From the NCBI GenBank assembly GCA_902780235.1, contig CACZEL010000002.1, forward strand, positions 1 to 64,000: DNA of 64,000 nt. The letters are read 5' to 3'. The translations under genes were made by a program, and so were the position numbers. Position 1 is the stretch's first letter. Each line of letters opens with the position of its first letter. The DNA comes from an uncultured Bacteroidales bacterium. Lineage in GTDB: Bacteria > Bacteroidota > Bacteroidia > Bacteroidales > Paludibacteraceae. Below are positions 1-7,239 of this stretch, one piece after another. The notes under the pieces are model-generated. The model did not search any database and had not been told where the DNA came from. It saw nothing but the letters and a program-made list of their open reading frames with translations.

Positions 1-172
1 TGTTGTCACAAACAATCAACCTTATATAGATGGATTTGTATCATCTTATGCGTAAAAATTAATTTTTTATTAAATTTTTTATTATAGTTCGTTAATAATT
101 ATGGCCGGCGCCAGCCTTGTTTTTCAGAATTCTTAGCCCTTTCGGGCACGATTAACTTAAGTTTTTCCGCTG

Positions 173-203
173 CAAAGGTATAGGTATTTTGCGAGCAGGG
201 CAA
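173..203 (-). promoter_or_regulatory. Bacteroidetes-type promoter reading leftward out of the window
   Basis: On the minus strand TTG (203-201), a 20-nt spacer and TACCTTTG (180-173) match the Bacteroidetes -33/-7 promoter. The transcript would contain two small hairpins (GCCC/GGGC at 136-147 and TGGC/GCCA at 102-113). No convincing start codon is seen before position 1, so its gene is probably off-window. Confidence 0.6.
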
Positions 204-217
204 AAATTTGCTAAACT

Positions 218-291
218 ATCCAGTGAAAATCCAATGAAAATCCAGTGGAATCCAGTGAAAGGGCAAAAAAAATCCACTGGAATCCAGTGGA
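218..291. repeat. Tandem 11-bp repeat followed by an 8-bp inverted repeat
   Basis: Units based on ATCCAGTGAAA start at 218, 229, 240 and 250. They are followed by TCCACTGG (273-280), AAT, CCAGTGGA (284-291), a perfect inverted repeat made from the same core. The cluster sits just beyond the stop codon of the 295-771 gene, where it could serve as a transcript end or a protein-binding array. It lacks a T-tract in the direction of that gene, so a standard terminator is not clear. Confidence 0.6.
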
Positions 292-294
292 CTA

Positions 295-771
295 TTAGAA
301 ACATGCAGCGAAATTTGTGTACTGATACCGTCGCATGGTCGGGTAGCAAGCTTGCAGGTGTTCGAGAATCTTTTTCTTGCTCTCTTGATGAAAATCCAGA
401 TACCCGATTTTCTCATATTTGCGCAGGAACGCGCCCAATTCTTTCGCCGTGCTCTCGCACGCCTGCCGCAGCATCTTGTCGAATTCCTCGAGACTATAGG
501 TGCCTACTTTGTTGAGGGCGTCGATATCGATATAGCGGCACATATTGCCCATCTGCGCATGTACGACCGGCGCATATAACTGTTTCGATAATTCTGCCAC
601 CCGGGTGTCTAATGAAGCAAAGTCCGTTTGGGCGCAGAAGATCTCATCTGTCATGGATGCCATAAGTCCGAGCATTTTCTCTTTGACCGTCGAATCGGGT
701 AATGTACGCACCATTTCGCGCAGCTCTCCCAGCTGCGTGTTGATGGTTAATATGTGCGTGTTCGTGGTCAT
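295..771 (-). CDS. Small helical protein of unknown function (158 aa)
   Basis: I do not recognise this family. The reading frame is open further upstream, but the start at 771 (MTTNTHILTINTQ) is chosen because the -7 element of a good promoter lies at 815-808, so earlier ATGs would not be transcribed. The protein has no signal peptide or membrane segment and looks almost entirely helical. Its first half (LGELREMVRTLPDSTVKEKM) resembles a helical bundle or coiled coil, and its C-terminal third (KKKILEHLQACYP) is basic. It is transcribed alone, divergently from the HipB/HipA pair, with 387 bp between the two starts. A regulatory or structural cytosolic role is possible but not supported by any motif. 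Confidence 0.6.
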   Translation of the reverse strand: MTTNTHILTINTQLGELREMVRTLPDSTVKEKMLGLMASMTDEIFCAQTDFASLDTRVAELSKQLYAPVVHAQMGNMCRYIDIDALNKVGTYSLEEFDKMLRQACESTAKELGAFLRKYEKIGYLDFHQESKKKILEHLQACYPTMRRYQYTNFAACF

Positions 772-807
772 GTCCGGTGTTTCCCTTGACGAATCCGAAA
801 AGGGGCG

Positions 808-838
808 CAAAGGTACGAAAAAAATCTGATATATGCAA
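808..838 (-). promoter_or_regulatory. Promoter of the 295-771 gene
   Basis: Minus strand: TTG at 838-836, 20-nt spacer, TACCTTTG at 815-808. The predicted 5' leader before the ATG at 771 is about 30 nt. Confidence 0.75.
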
Positions 839-928
839 ATAGGATGAAAAAGTCGATTACGAAAAATAGGGGCTTCCCGAGGATGTAGAAAACTTTTTTT
901 GATTCTCGATTTGCCCTTGCGAATGTTG

Positions 929-987
929 GTCGCTATCGCCCTTCGCACCCTGTTGAAAACTTTTTTTTCATTTTTTTTGATAGCGAC
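929..987. promoter_or_regulatory. Long-spaced inverted repeat in the divergent intergenic region
   Basis: GTCGCTATC (929-937) is the exact reverse complement of GATAGCGAC (979-987), with 41 bp between. Within the spacer is TGAAAACTTTTTTT, nearly the same as a stretch at 886-899. The stretch 772-1158 otherwise holds only the two promoters. An operator for the neighbouring HipB-like repressor is a guess; known HipB operators have a much shorter spacer. Confidence 0.3.
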
Positions 988-1057
988 AATTATGTTCCAT
1001 TTTGAGAACACCTCTAATCAAAAATCGCTAATTCCGAATCTTTTTCGTAAAAAAAAC

Positions 1058-1088
1058 TTGCGTATGTCGAAAAAAAGCAGTACCTTTG
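1058..1088 (+). promoter_or_regulatory. Promoter of the hipB-hipA operon
   Basis: TTG (1058-1060), 20 nt, TACCTTTG (1081-1088), followed by CAGC. The predicted leader before the ATG at 1159 is about 65 nt. Confidence 0.8.
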
Positions 1089-1158
1089 CAGCGGAATTTA
1101 AAATATCATAAAATATAGTAGGATAATCATATTGCTTTATTATAAGATAGATTACGCC

Positions 1159-1476
1159 ATGTCAAAGAGTACCATTGCAACCCATTTGCCGCGGAGAGCG
1201 GAGCAGAATTTACGGATCGTAGGCGAGCAGATTCGTCTGGCGCGTTTGCGTCGTGACTTGAGTATCGCTCAGATCGCTGAACGAGCAAGCTGCAGCGAGT
1301 TAACCGTTATGCGCGTAGAAAAAGGAACGCCGACAGTAGCCATCGGCATCTATCTGCGCATCTTGTTTGCACTTGGGCTCGACGAGAGTATCCTCTTCCT
1401 TGCCAAAGATGACGAGATGGGTCGTACGTTGCAAGACTTAGATCTTAAAAACCGCCAAAGAGCATCGAAGAAGTAA
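1159..1476 (+). CDS. hipB: HipB-type XRE helix-turn-helix antitoxin/repressor
   Basis: A 105-residue DNA-binding protein with one XRE/Cro helix-turn-helix (about residues 20-80: GEQIRLARLRRDLSIAQIAE, then SCSELTVMRVEKGTPTVAIG). Such proteins repress their own operon and neutralise the HipA kinase encoded next to them. The frame also allows a start at 1132, but MSKSTIATHLP at 1159 gives the usual length and no extra N-terminal tail. The gene is 35 bp upstream of hipA, and the spacer consists of a 7/8-bp tandem repeat. Assignment as antitoxin rests on the helix-turn-helix plus the neighbour. Confidence 0.85.
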   Translation: MSKSTIATHLPRRAEQNLRIVGEQIRLARLRRDLSIAQIAERASCSELTVMRVEKGTPTVAIGIYLRILFALGLDESILFLAKDDEMGRTLQDLDLKNRQRASKK

Positions 1477-1477
1477 C

Positions 1478-1511
1478 GATTAGGGAATTAGAGAGTTAGG
1501 GATTAGGGAAT
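1478..1511. repeat. 7/8-bp tandem repeat between hipB and hipA
   Basis: Degenerate units GATTAGG, GAATTAGA, GAGTTAGG, GATTAGG, GAAT fill the whole intergenic space and run up to the hipA ATG. The same family, in reverse orientation (CTAATTCC units), is found at 39751-39791. Confidence 0.8.
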
Positions 1512-2741
1512 ATGAGACATATTCAAATATATTTAGAAGCGAATGGATTTCCGCAGGCAGAGCATGTCGGAACGTTGGGGTATGATATGATACGCGGCAA
1601 TGCGGCATATCAATGGGAGTTTGATGCCCAATGGTTGCAGCGCCACAGACAGATACGATTGAGCGGAGACTTGCAGAATGCAAGTGGTCCGCAGTATGGC
1701 TCGGGACGTTTGTTCGGTTTTTTGCAAGATGCCATGCCGGATCGTTGGGGACGACGATTGATCGATAAGCGGGAACGGCTGTTGGCTGCGCAAGAAAGAC
1801 GAGCACCACGCCATCTGACCGATATCGATTATCTGACGCAGATAGATGATACCACCCGTATGGGGGCTTTGCGCCTGCGAGACGGAGAGCGGATATTAGG
1901 CACTGAATATGCCGATACTCCGGTACCTCCTCTTACTCATCTGCGCGAGTTTGTAGATATGGCGCAGGAGTATGAGCGGCAAGACGAGCAAGGAGGTGCG
2001 ATCCGTGAGGAATGGTTGCTGAATTTATACAAGCAGGGATCTTCCTTGGGTGGTGCACGCCCGAAGGCCAATGTGAGGGATATAGACGGTTCGTTATGGA
2101 TAGCAAAGATCCCATCCATCAATGACGATTACGATGTGGCATTATGGGAGTTCTGGGCGCATCAGATGGCGAGTTTGGCCGGTATTAAAGTGCCGGAAAT
2201 GCGACTGTTATCATTGCCCGGACAGAAGTTCCATGCTTTATTGTCGAAACGTTTCGATCGAGACGGAGAACAGCGAATGCATTTCGCTTCTGCGATGACT
2301 CTTTGCGGTTTGCAAGATGGCGCAGATGCCACAACGGGAAACGGCTATTTGGATATCGTTGATGTGCTGATCGGAAGCGCCGGGTTCGTTGATCCCCGGG
2401 CAGCGTTGGAGCAGTTATACCGACGTGTGGCGTTCTCGATATGCATCCGCAATCACGATGACCATTTCCGCAATCATGGCTTCTTGTTAACCGAAAAAGG
2501 GTGGGTATGGTCTCCGGCTTATGATCTTAATCCCTCTGATTTTAATACGCAGAGTTTGCTTGTCTCGCGCGATAGTAATGAGTCATCTTTGGAGGTCTTG
2601 CTTTCCGCGGCAGGAGATTATATGTTGAGTGCTGAGCGAGCGCAGCAAATTATTGGCGAAGTGCTTGCAGCGATGACAAATGCTCGCCAAGTTGCCCGCC
2701 AATGTGGCATCTCCGAGCACGAGGTAGCGCGGTTTCTCTAA
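1512..2741 (+). CDS. hipA: HipA-family serine/threonine kinase toxin
   Basis: Full-length HipA (409 aa, near the usual 400-440). HipA toxins are kinases that phosphorylate a translation factor (GltX in E. coli) and induce dormancy when not held by HipB. The N-terminal HipA_N region includes FGFLQDAMPDRWGRRLIDKR (about 65-85). A serine-containing loop SSLGGARPKAN begins near residue 177, matching the regulatory autophosphorylation loop. The catalytic segment NHDDHFRNHG (Asp316/Asp317) and the metal-binding AYDLNPS follow near residues 314-345. All key kinase residues appear intact, so the toxin should be active. It lies directly behind hipB in the same transcript and ends at an intrinsic terminator (2798-2829). 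Confidence 0.9.
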   Translation: MRHIQIYLEANGFPQAEHVGTLGYDMIRGNAAYQWEFDAQWLQRHRQIRLSGDLQNASGPQYGSGRLFGFLQDAMPDRWGRRLIDKRERLLAAQERRAPRHLTDIDYLTQIDDTTRMGALRLRDGERILGTEYADTPVPPLTHLREFVDMAQEYERQDEQGGAIREEWLLNLYKQGSSLGGARPKANVRDIDGSLWIAKIPSINDDYDVALWEFWAHQMASLAGIKVPEMRLLSLPGQKFHALLSKRFDRDGEQRMHFASAMTLCGLQDGADATTGNGYLDIVDVLIGSAGFVDPRAALEQLYRRVAFSICIRNHDDHFRNHGFLLTEKGWVWSPAYDLNPSDFNTQSLLVSRDSNESSLEVLLSAAGDYMLSAERAQQIIGEVLAAMTNARQVARQCGISEHEVARFL

Positions 2742-2797
2742 TTGATTGTCGATTTTTTTTTATCATAACCCTTGCATACAAAATGATAATACATCTC

Positions 2798-2829
2798 AAC
2801 GCTGACCATTTGGCCGGCGTTTTTATTTT
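2798..2829 (+). terminator. Intrinsic terminator after hipA
   Basis: Stem AACGC...GCGTT with inner CC/GG and an ATTT loop, followed by TTTATTTT (2822-2829). The equivalent element in copy B forms a fully paired 10-bp stem, so base changes partly keep the pairing. Confidence 0.75.
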
Positions 2830-2916
2830 GGATCTATAGATGCTGCGTAAAATTAAACATTCTTATGTTCTATATCTCCAAATTGCATTTTTATGAGAAA
2901 AAAAGTTGGTTTTTTC

Positions 2917-2947
2917 TTGCATAGTTGATAGATTTTTTGTAAATTTG
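2917..2947 (+). promoter_or_regulatory. Promoter of the structured RNA and possibly of the caspase operon
   Basis: TTG (2917-2919), 20-nt spacer, TAAATTTG (2940-2947), followed by CAGCC. Predicted transcription start is near 2953. Confidence 0.8.
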
Positions 2948-2952
2948 CAGCC

Positions 2953-3249
2953 GAATTTACGCCGATGCCGTGAATAACGGCGGATGGGTGTGGGTTCTTG
3001 ACATATTGAATGGCGTTTATTGACGCTTTGTATTTGACGCGCAAAAGCCTCGAACACTTTTCTGTCAAATCCAGTTGGAAACAAAGTAACGATAGATGCC
3101 TACGGGTATGACATTTCATACTCGCCTTGCTAATTCTTAGCAGGCGGTTTTGTCATATCGGCGTAGGTTTCATTGTTGTTTATTTAACTGGAGGGACAGT
3201 TCGAGGGTCCTAGCGCGTAGATGAGCGAAAGCAAAGTCTGCGTTTTTTT
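2953..3249 (+). ncRNA. Candidate structured non-coding RNA or attenuating leader (about 297 nt)
   Basis: Bounded by a good promoter and an intrinsic terminator and lacking a credible ORF. Hairpins visible by eye: GCCGT/ACGGC (2967-2981); GCGT/ACGC (3013-3026); ATTTGAC/GTCAAAT (3032-3070) enclosing AAAAG/CTTTT; CCTACG/CGTAGG (3099-3167) enclosing TATGACA/TGTCATA (3107-3157), which encloses CGCC/GGCG and TGCTAA/TTAGCA (3123-3146); AACTG/CAGTT (3186-3201); and the terminator. I do not recognise tmRNA, RNase P RNA, SRP RNA or 6S RNA hallmarks. Because no separate promoter is clear before 3311, it may be a long leader controlling the downstream operon by attenuation. Confidence 0.6.
3216..3249 (+). 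terminator. Intrinsic terminator of the candidate RNA
   Basis: CGTAGA (3216-3221) pairs with TCTGCG (3237-3242, one G-U). It encloses a GC-GAAA-GC tetraloop hairpin (3225-3232) and is followed by seven T (3243-3249). Another 5-bp stem, TCCCC/GGGGA, lies at 3271-3292, before the next gene. Confidence 0.75.
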
Positions 3250-3310
3250 ACGTATGTCATCTTGAACCAATCCCCAAAGGTATAAGAGGGGAAATAACAA
3301 ATAATTTACT

Positions 3311-4069
3311 ATGATGAAATCTACAGCTCTTTTTGCAGGAACACCGACTCATCTGGTACGATGTGGTATATTGTTCTTGCTGTCTTTTGCTATGACTGCT
3401 TGTTTAGATGAAAGCAACAGTACAGTGGTGCTCCCGATTGGTACCGTATCTAACAACGTCATCCCGGATGAAATCCGAGATATGTTGGATGATTACATTC
3501 CTATTTACGAGGGGAATGACATTCCTGATATCTCCGGTTATTTTTTTGCAGATGACCTCACTTCTTTGTATTGTTCTGACGAAGGAAACGGAGGATTTGA
3601 ACCCGGGCATAAGTTTGCCGACCAGTATATGTATTTCGGTCCTCAAAACAAGAGCGGTATCATTTATGAATACGAGGAAAAAGAAGGAAAATCAATTACT
3701 ACTTCGCACCTCGTTCAAGTAATGGGAAGTGGTGACAATTTTACTGCTTTCTACGTTGCAGAAGGCTATTCCGATGAGAATGATGATGGCGTCAATGAGA
3801 CATGGACCAAGGTAAGTACGGTTATTTCCGGTACTCTAACCGGTTATGGAATAAAGAACTTTAAAAAGGCCATTATTATGGTGGATAAGAAAGACCCGCT
3901 GGATGAGATAATGGCGGTAAATGCATACCGTGTCTTCTACGAAGAAGACGGAATCGTTGAGCGGATTTCTAAATGGAATGTTCCTGCTAAACGGATGCCT
4001 TCTGAGAATGCAGAACTTGAGAAAAGTTCGTCAGTATCCATATGCTCACGGAATAATAACTCTAAATGA
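3311..4069 (+). CDS. Predicted lipoprotein of unknown function, first gene of the caspase operon
   Basis: A 252-residue exported protein. The signal peptide ends in a lipobox (SFAMTAC, Cys31), so it should be a membrane-anchored lipoprotein. The mature part starts with an acidic stretch and NVIPDEIRDMLDDYIPIYEG, followed by ISGYFFADD, a pattern I associate with uncharacterised Bacteroidetes lipoproteins, then beta-rich sequence. The C-terminus is polar and looks unstructured. ATG codons at 3311 and 3314 are both possible. The stop overlaps the start of the caspase gene in an ATGA (4066-4069), which implies translational coupling. I know no enzymatic motif in it. Confidence 0.75.
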   Translation: MMKSTALFAGTPTHLVRCGILFLLSFAMTACLDESNSTVVLPIGTVSNNVIPDEIRDMLDDYIPIYEGNDIPDISGYFFADDLTSLYCSDEGNGGFEPGHKFADQYMYFGPQNKSGIIYEYEEKEGKSITTSHLVQVMGSGDNFTAFYVAEGYSDENDDGVNETWTKVSTVISGTLTGYGIKNFKKAIIMVDKKDPLDEIMAVNAYRVFYEEDGIVERISKWNVPAKRMPSENAELEKSSSVSICSRNNNSK

Positions 4070-6525
4070 ATCGTGTTACTATGAGAAATCAAGTTCTTTG
4101 TTGGTTCTTATTAGCGAGCATTTGCTTTGCTACGCCTTTGTATAGCGAGGAAATAGTAGTTGGAGATACCACCTCTCATTCTTCCGTAGTGTCTAATCCG
4201 AATAATAATCCGGAGAAGAACAAATGGCGTTTTGGTATCCGCATGGGAGCGGTTGCTTCTGATATGCTCTACACCTCTCAGTCGTACAATTTCTATACAC
4301 ACCTTCCTTATGCTCGTGGAACGATCGGTTTATGGTGTGAACGGGATATAATAGCCGGTTTCTCTATTCGCCCGGAATTATCCTTTACTGGAAGTGGTGT
4401 TCGCTTGCGCGCAGACGACATCCAGTATGGTTTATTTGCGCGTACGTTTGACATCCGAGCAGGATTGTTATATACCTTCTTACGTGACAAACAGATTCAG
4501 CCTTACGTCCTTCTTTCGCCGAGTCTGAATTGTGTGATGAACGGACGAGTGCTTTATCGGGATGGCAGTGGACAATATGTCGAGCGTAATTTGTCGAAAG
4601 GAACCATCCGTCCTGTGAACTTCAGCATGATGTTCGGCGGTGGTGTTCGTTTCCCGATTCGTGCGAACGGTTTTGATTTCTTTGTCAATGCAGAAATGGG
4701 GTATAACATCGGGTGTGTGAATACCTTCTCAAAATGGGAGATGAATAAGAATGTAAACAGTTGGAACGGTGTTTACTCCAACGTGGATGGCAAACGCTTG
4801 AGTAGTACGTTCGAAGTGGCGCTAACAGTTGGTATCCCGTTTAGCAGTATTATTCCTGACAAAAATGCGGATGGTGAAAGTTGGATCGAGCAACGTGCTC
4901 GTGAGCGCAGAGAACGTCGAGCAGCCCAAGAGGCACAAGAGCGTTTGCAAGCCGAGTTATTACGTAAATTGCAAGAGCAGCAAGCAGCTACTAACTCCTA
5001 TAACGAAGATCTGGCTAAGTATAACGAGAACCTTGCGCCGCAAAACCGTGTAGGTGACGGAATCAAGATGTATGTTGTTCCCAATGTGGCTCTGGAAACG
5101 GCTGATGACGGTACGCAGGAAGTGAACCTGAAACTGGAATTTGCTTACGAGACGATGTTGGAGAAATCAATCTCCTACAACAAAAACACGGATGATTATC
5201 CGGCCGGAGCATACCTGCCTACGCAATCGAAAGCATGTAAGGCTACACTTGGCTTCATGAAAGAGCAGTTAGACGGTGAACTGAAGAAGTACTTCACACC
5301 CAACACACGCGTTACGATTCGTATTACTGGCGAAACCGATGGTAGTGCCATCAAAGGCAAGATTCCATACAAAGGTGAATTCGGAGATTTTGAGCAGGAA
5401 CTGATTTATCTCAATGGAGCCATTGACGAGATGACTGTCACGAGTAAATCCGGTATCACGCAAAACAGCCAGTTGGGCTTCTTAAGAACCCAAGGTGTAC
5501 GTAAGTTTATCGAGACATATATCGATGCGCTGCAAAAGACACAAAACACCTATCAGATATATGCAGTAGAACGTGAAGAGAAAGGTTCACAATACCGTAA
5601 GATTTCCGTCGAACTGACTATCCACAATGCGTATGCGAACGAGTTGCAACAGATGCAGGCAGAGCAGGTTCAGACCGCTAATGGCGCGGATGCTAATGCG
5701 GCTCCGCAAACCATGGCAGAGCAGCAACCGAAAGAGAAACAGCCCTCTGATGTGGATACGAATATCCCGGTTACTAACCGAAATAATGAATATACCTACG
5801 TGCTGATTGTCGGCAATGAGCATTACAAAGATATCGTAGGCGTAGTACCGTTTGCAGAAAATGATGCGAAGATCTTTAGCCAATATTGTATGTCAACTCT
5901 CGGTATTCCGCAGCGTCAGATCCGAATGGTTGTGGATGCAACCCGCAATGAGATCAATGATGGATTGGATTGGTTAGAGAATATAGCCAATGCACGTCAA
6001 GGAAAAGCGAATATCCTCTTCTATTACGCAGGACACGGTGTGCCTATTAAAGAGATGACATACCTCTTGCCGGTGGATGCAAACCCGGAGAAAGCTGATC
6101 AGCAATTGCCGCTTAATGCTATTTATGAGCGCTTAAGTGACATGCCGGCAGCAAAAGTGACTTGTATCTTCGATGCTTGCTTCTCAGGTACGCGTCGTAA
6201 CGGACAGCCGATAGTACAAGGTGGTCGCGGTGTGGCGGTGAAGCCGAAATTCACTTCCATTCACGGCAATCTGGTGATCTTCAGTGCTGCTATGGCGGAT
6301 CAAACGGCTTATCCGTTCCCGGAACAGCAACATGGATTATTCACCTATTGGCTACTCAAAGCATTGCAAGAGAACAAGGGTAATATCGGTTATAAGAAAT
6401 TGATCGAATATCTGACGGAGAGAGTAGCATTGGAGGCGTCTATCGTCAATCGTACGCAAGTACCGAACCTCCAATTCAGCGAGTCGCTGGGTGAGACATG
6501 GGCAGACTGGACATTTTTACAATAA
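4066..6525 (+). CDS. Exported beta-barrel / OmpA-like / caspase-family (C14) fusion protein
   Basis: 819 residues with four parts. The signal peptide (MRNQVLCWFLLASICFATPL) suggests that the ATG at 4081 may be the true start. Residues about 50-270 look like a PorT-type outer-membrane beta-barrel (WRFGIRMGAV, GGGVRFPI, FEVALTVGIPF). A charged coiled coil (EQRARERRERRAAQEAQERL) follows, then a divergent OmpA-like fold (VTIRITGETDGS, RTQGVRKFIETY, RKISVELTI). The C-terminal 250 residues are a caspase p20 domain with YVLIVGNEHYKD, YYAGHG (catalytic His657) and DACFSG (catalytic Cys705), so the dyad is intact. Metacaspase-like enzymes usually cleave after Arg/Lys. Here the domain should face the periplasm or surface, which is unusual. 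The gene is coupled to the lipoprotein upstream. Confidence 0.85.
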   Translation: MNRVTMRNQVLCWFLLASICFATPLYSEEIVVGDTTSHSSVVSNPNNNPEKNKWRFGIRMGAVASDMLYTSQSYNFYTHLPYARGTIGLWCERDIIAGFSIRPELSFTGSGVRLRADDIQYGLFARTFDIRAGLLYTFLRDKQIQPYVLLSPSLNCVMNGRVLYRDGSGQYVERNLSKGTIRPVNFSMMFGGGVRFPIRANGFDFFVNAEMGYNIGCVNTFSKWEMNKNVNSWNGVYSNVDGKRLSSTFEVALTVGIPFSSIIPDKNADGESWIEQRARERRERRAAQEAQERLQAELLRKLQEQQAATNSYNEDLAKYNENLAPQNRVGDGIKMYVVPNVALETADDGTQEVNLKLEFAYETMLEKSISYNKNTDDYPAGAYLPTQSKACKATLGFMKEQLDGELKKYFTPNTRVTIRITGETDGSAIKGKIPYKGEFGDFEQELIYLNGAIDEMTVTSKSGITQNSQLGFLRTQGVRKFIETYIDALQKTQNTYQIYAVEREEKGSQYRKISVELTIHNAYANELQQMQAEQVQTANGADANAAPQTMAEQQPKEKQPSDVDTNIPVTNRNNEYTYVLIVGNEHYKDIVGVVPFAENDAKIFSQYCMSTLGIPQRQIRMVVDATRNEINDGLDWLENIANARQGKANILFYYAGHGVPIKEMTYLLPVDANPEKADQQLPLNAIYERLSDMPAAKVTCIFDACFSGTRRNGQPIVQGGRGVAVKPKFTSIHGNLVIFSAAMADQTAYPFPEQQHGLFTYWLLKALQENKGNIGYKKLIEYLTERVALEASIVNRTQVPNLQFSESLGETWADWTFLQ

Positions 6526-6558
6526 TTATCATCCATAATTAACCAAATTTAATTTGTT

Positions 6559-7239
6559 ATGAAAAAGATTTTGATGGTTGCTATGAGCCTTATCATAGCT
6601 TGTGGAGCAGTAATGGCTCAAGATTCTAAAGAGGCAAAGGAGATCCGTAAAGAACGTCAAGAGGTCCGCAAACTTGCCAGACATGAATTGACGGCCAAAG
6701 TGGACAAGGTTGTTAAGAAGGAAGCCAAGCAACTGAAGAAACAAGGCTGGCTGGTTAAACCGGGAGCACTACCTCTGGAGAAGCAGTTGGAGCGTGTATA
6801 TATGATGCAGTATGAGTATGATGAGAACCTGTTCCCCAAATATATCATGGGTGAGGCTTCTTCTATAGGCGAGAACTATGATGCAGCAAAAACTTCCGCT
6901 ATCTCTTTGGCAGTTACCAACCTTGCCGCACAAATCCAGACTGAGGTGACGGCGTTGGTAGAGAACACGGTAGCTAACCGTCAATTGTCTCCGGCTGAGG
7001 CTGCTTCTATCACTGAGTCTGTAATGGCAAGCAAGAACCTGATCTCGCAGTCTATTGGTCGTACCATTCCTGTGATGGAGTGCTACCGTATTACCAACAA
7101 GAAAACCAATGAGGTGTTGGTTCGTTTGGCTTACAACGGCGATATGGCAAAAGAAGCTGCTAAGAAAGCCGTTCGTCAGGAACTGGAGAAGAAGGGTGAA
7201 AATCTGCATGAGCAATTAGACCGAGTTCTTGGATTCTAA
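6559..7239 (+). CDS. LPP20-like exported protein
   Basis: 226 residues with a clear signal peptide (MKKILMVAMSLIIACGAVMA). A highly charged helical segment (KEAKEIRKERQEVRKLARHE) follows, then an alpha/beta region (AKTSAISLAVTNLAAQIQTE, later VLVRLAYNGDMAKEAAK). This has the pattern of LPP20/FlgT-N-like envelope domains. The role is unknown. It begins 33 bp after the caspase gene and its stop overlaps the next start by one base (TAATG), so it belongs to the same operon. The assignment is by pattern only. Confidence 0.65.
   Translation: MKKILMVAMSLIIACGAVMAQDSKEAKEIRKERQEVRKLARHELTAKVDKVVKKEAKQLKKQGWLVKPGALPLEKQLERVYMMQYEYDENLFPKYIMGEASSIGENYDAAKTSAISLAVTNLAAQIQTEVTALVENTVANRQLSPAEAASITESVMASKNLISQSIGRTIPVMECYRITNKKTNEVLVRLAYNGDMAKEAAKKAVRQELEKKGENLHEQLDRVLGF

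Larger units (their letters stand above)
2785..2957 (+). repeat. Terminator-promoter cassette, copy A
   Basis: About 170 bp that recur at 11443-11616 with roughly 85% identity by eye, including long identical runs such as 2847-2890. Copy A contains the hipA terminator, a conserved spacer and a promoter. It ends shortly after the transcription start, and sequences beyond it are unrelated in the two loci. Confidence 0.85.

Noticed and set aside
218-291. CRISPR array
   Set aside because: Repeat units are 11 bp with no unique spacers and no cas genes are nearby. None of the other repeat clusters in the window has a repeat-spacer structure either.
2953-3249. Identification of the structured RNA as tmRNA, RNase P RNA or a tRNA-like element
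   Set aside because: GTTCGAG at 3199-3205 recalls a T-loop, but there is no acceptor stem, no CCA and no tmRNA or RNase P consensus. Treated as unassigned.
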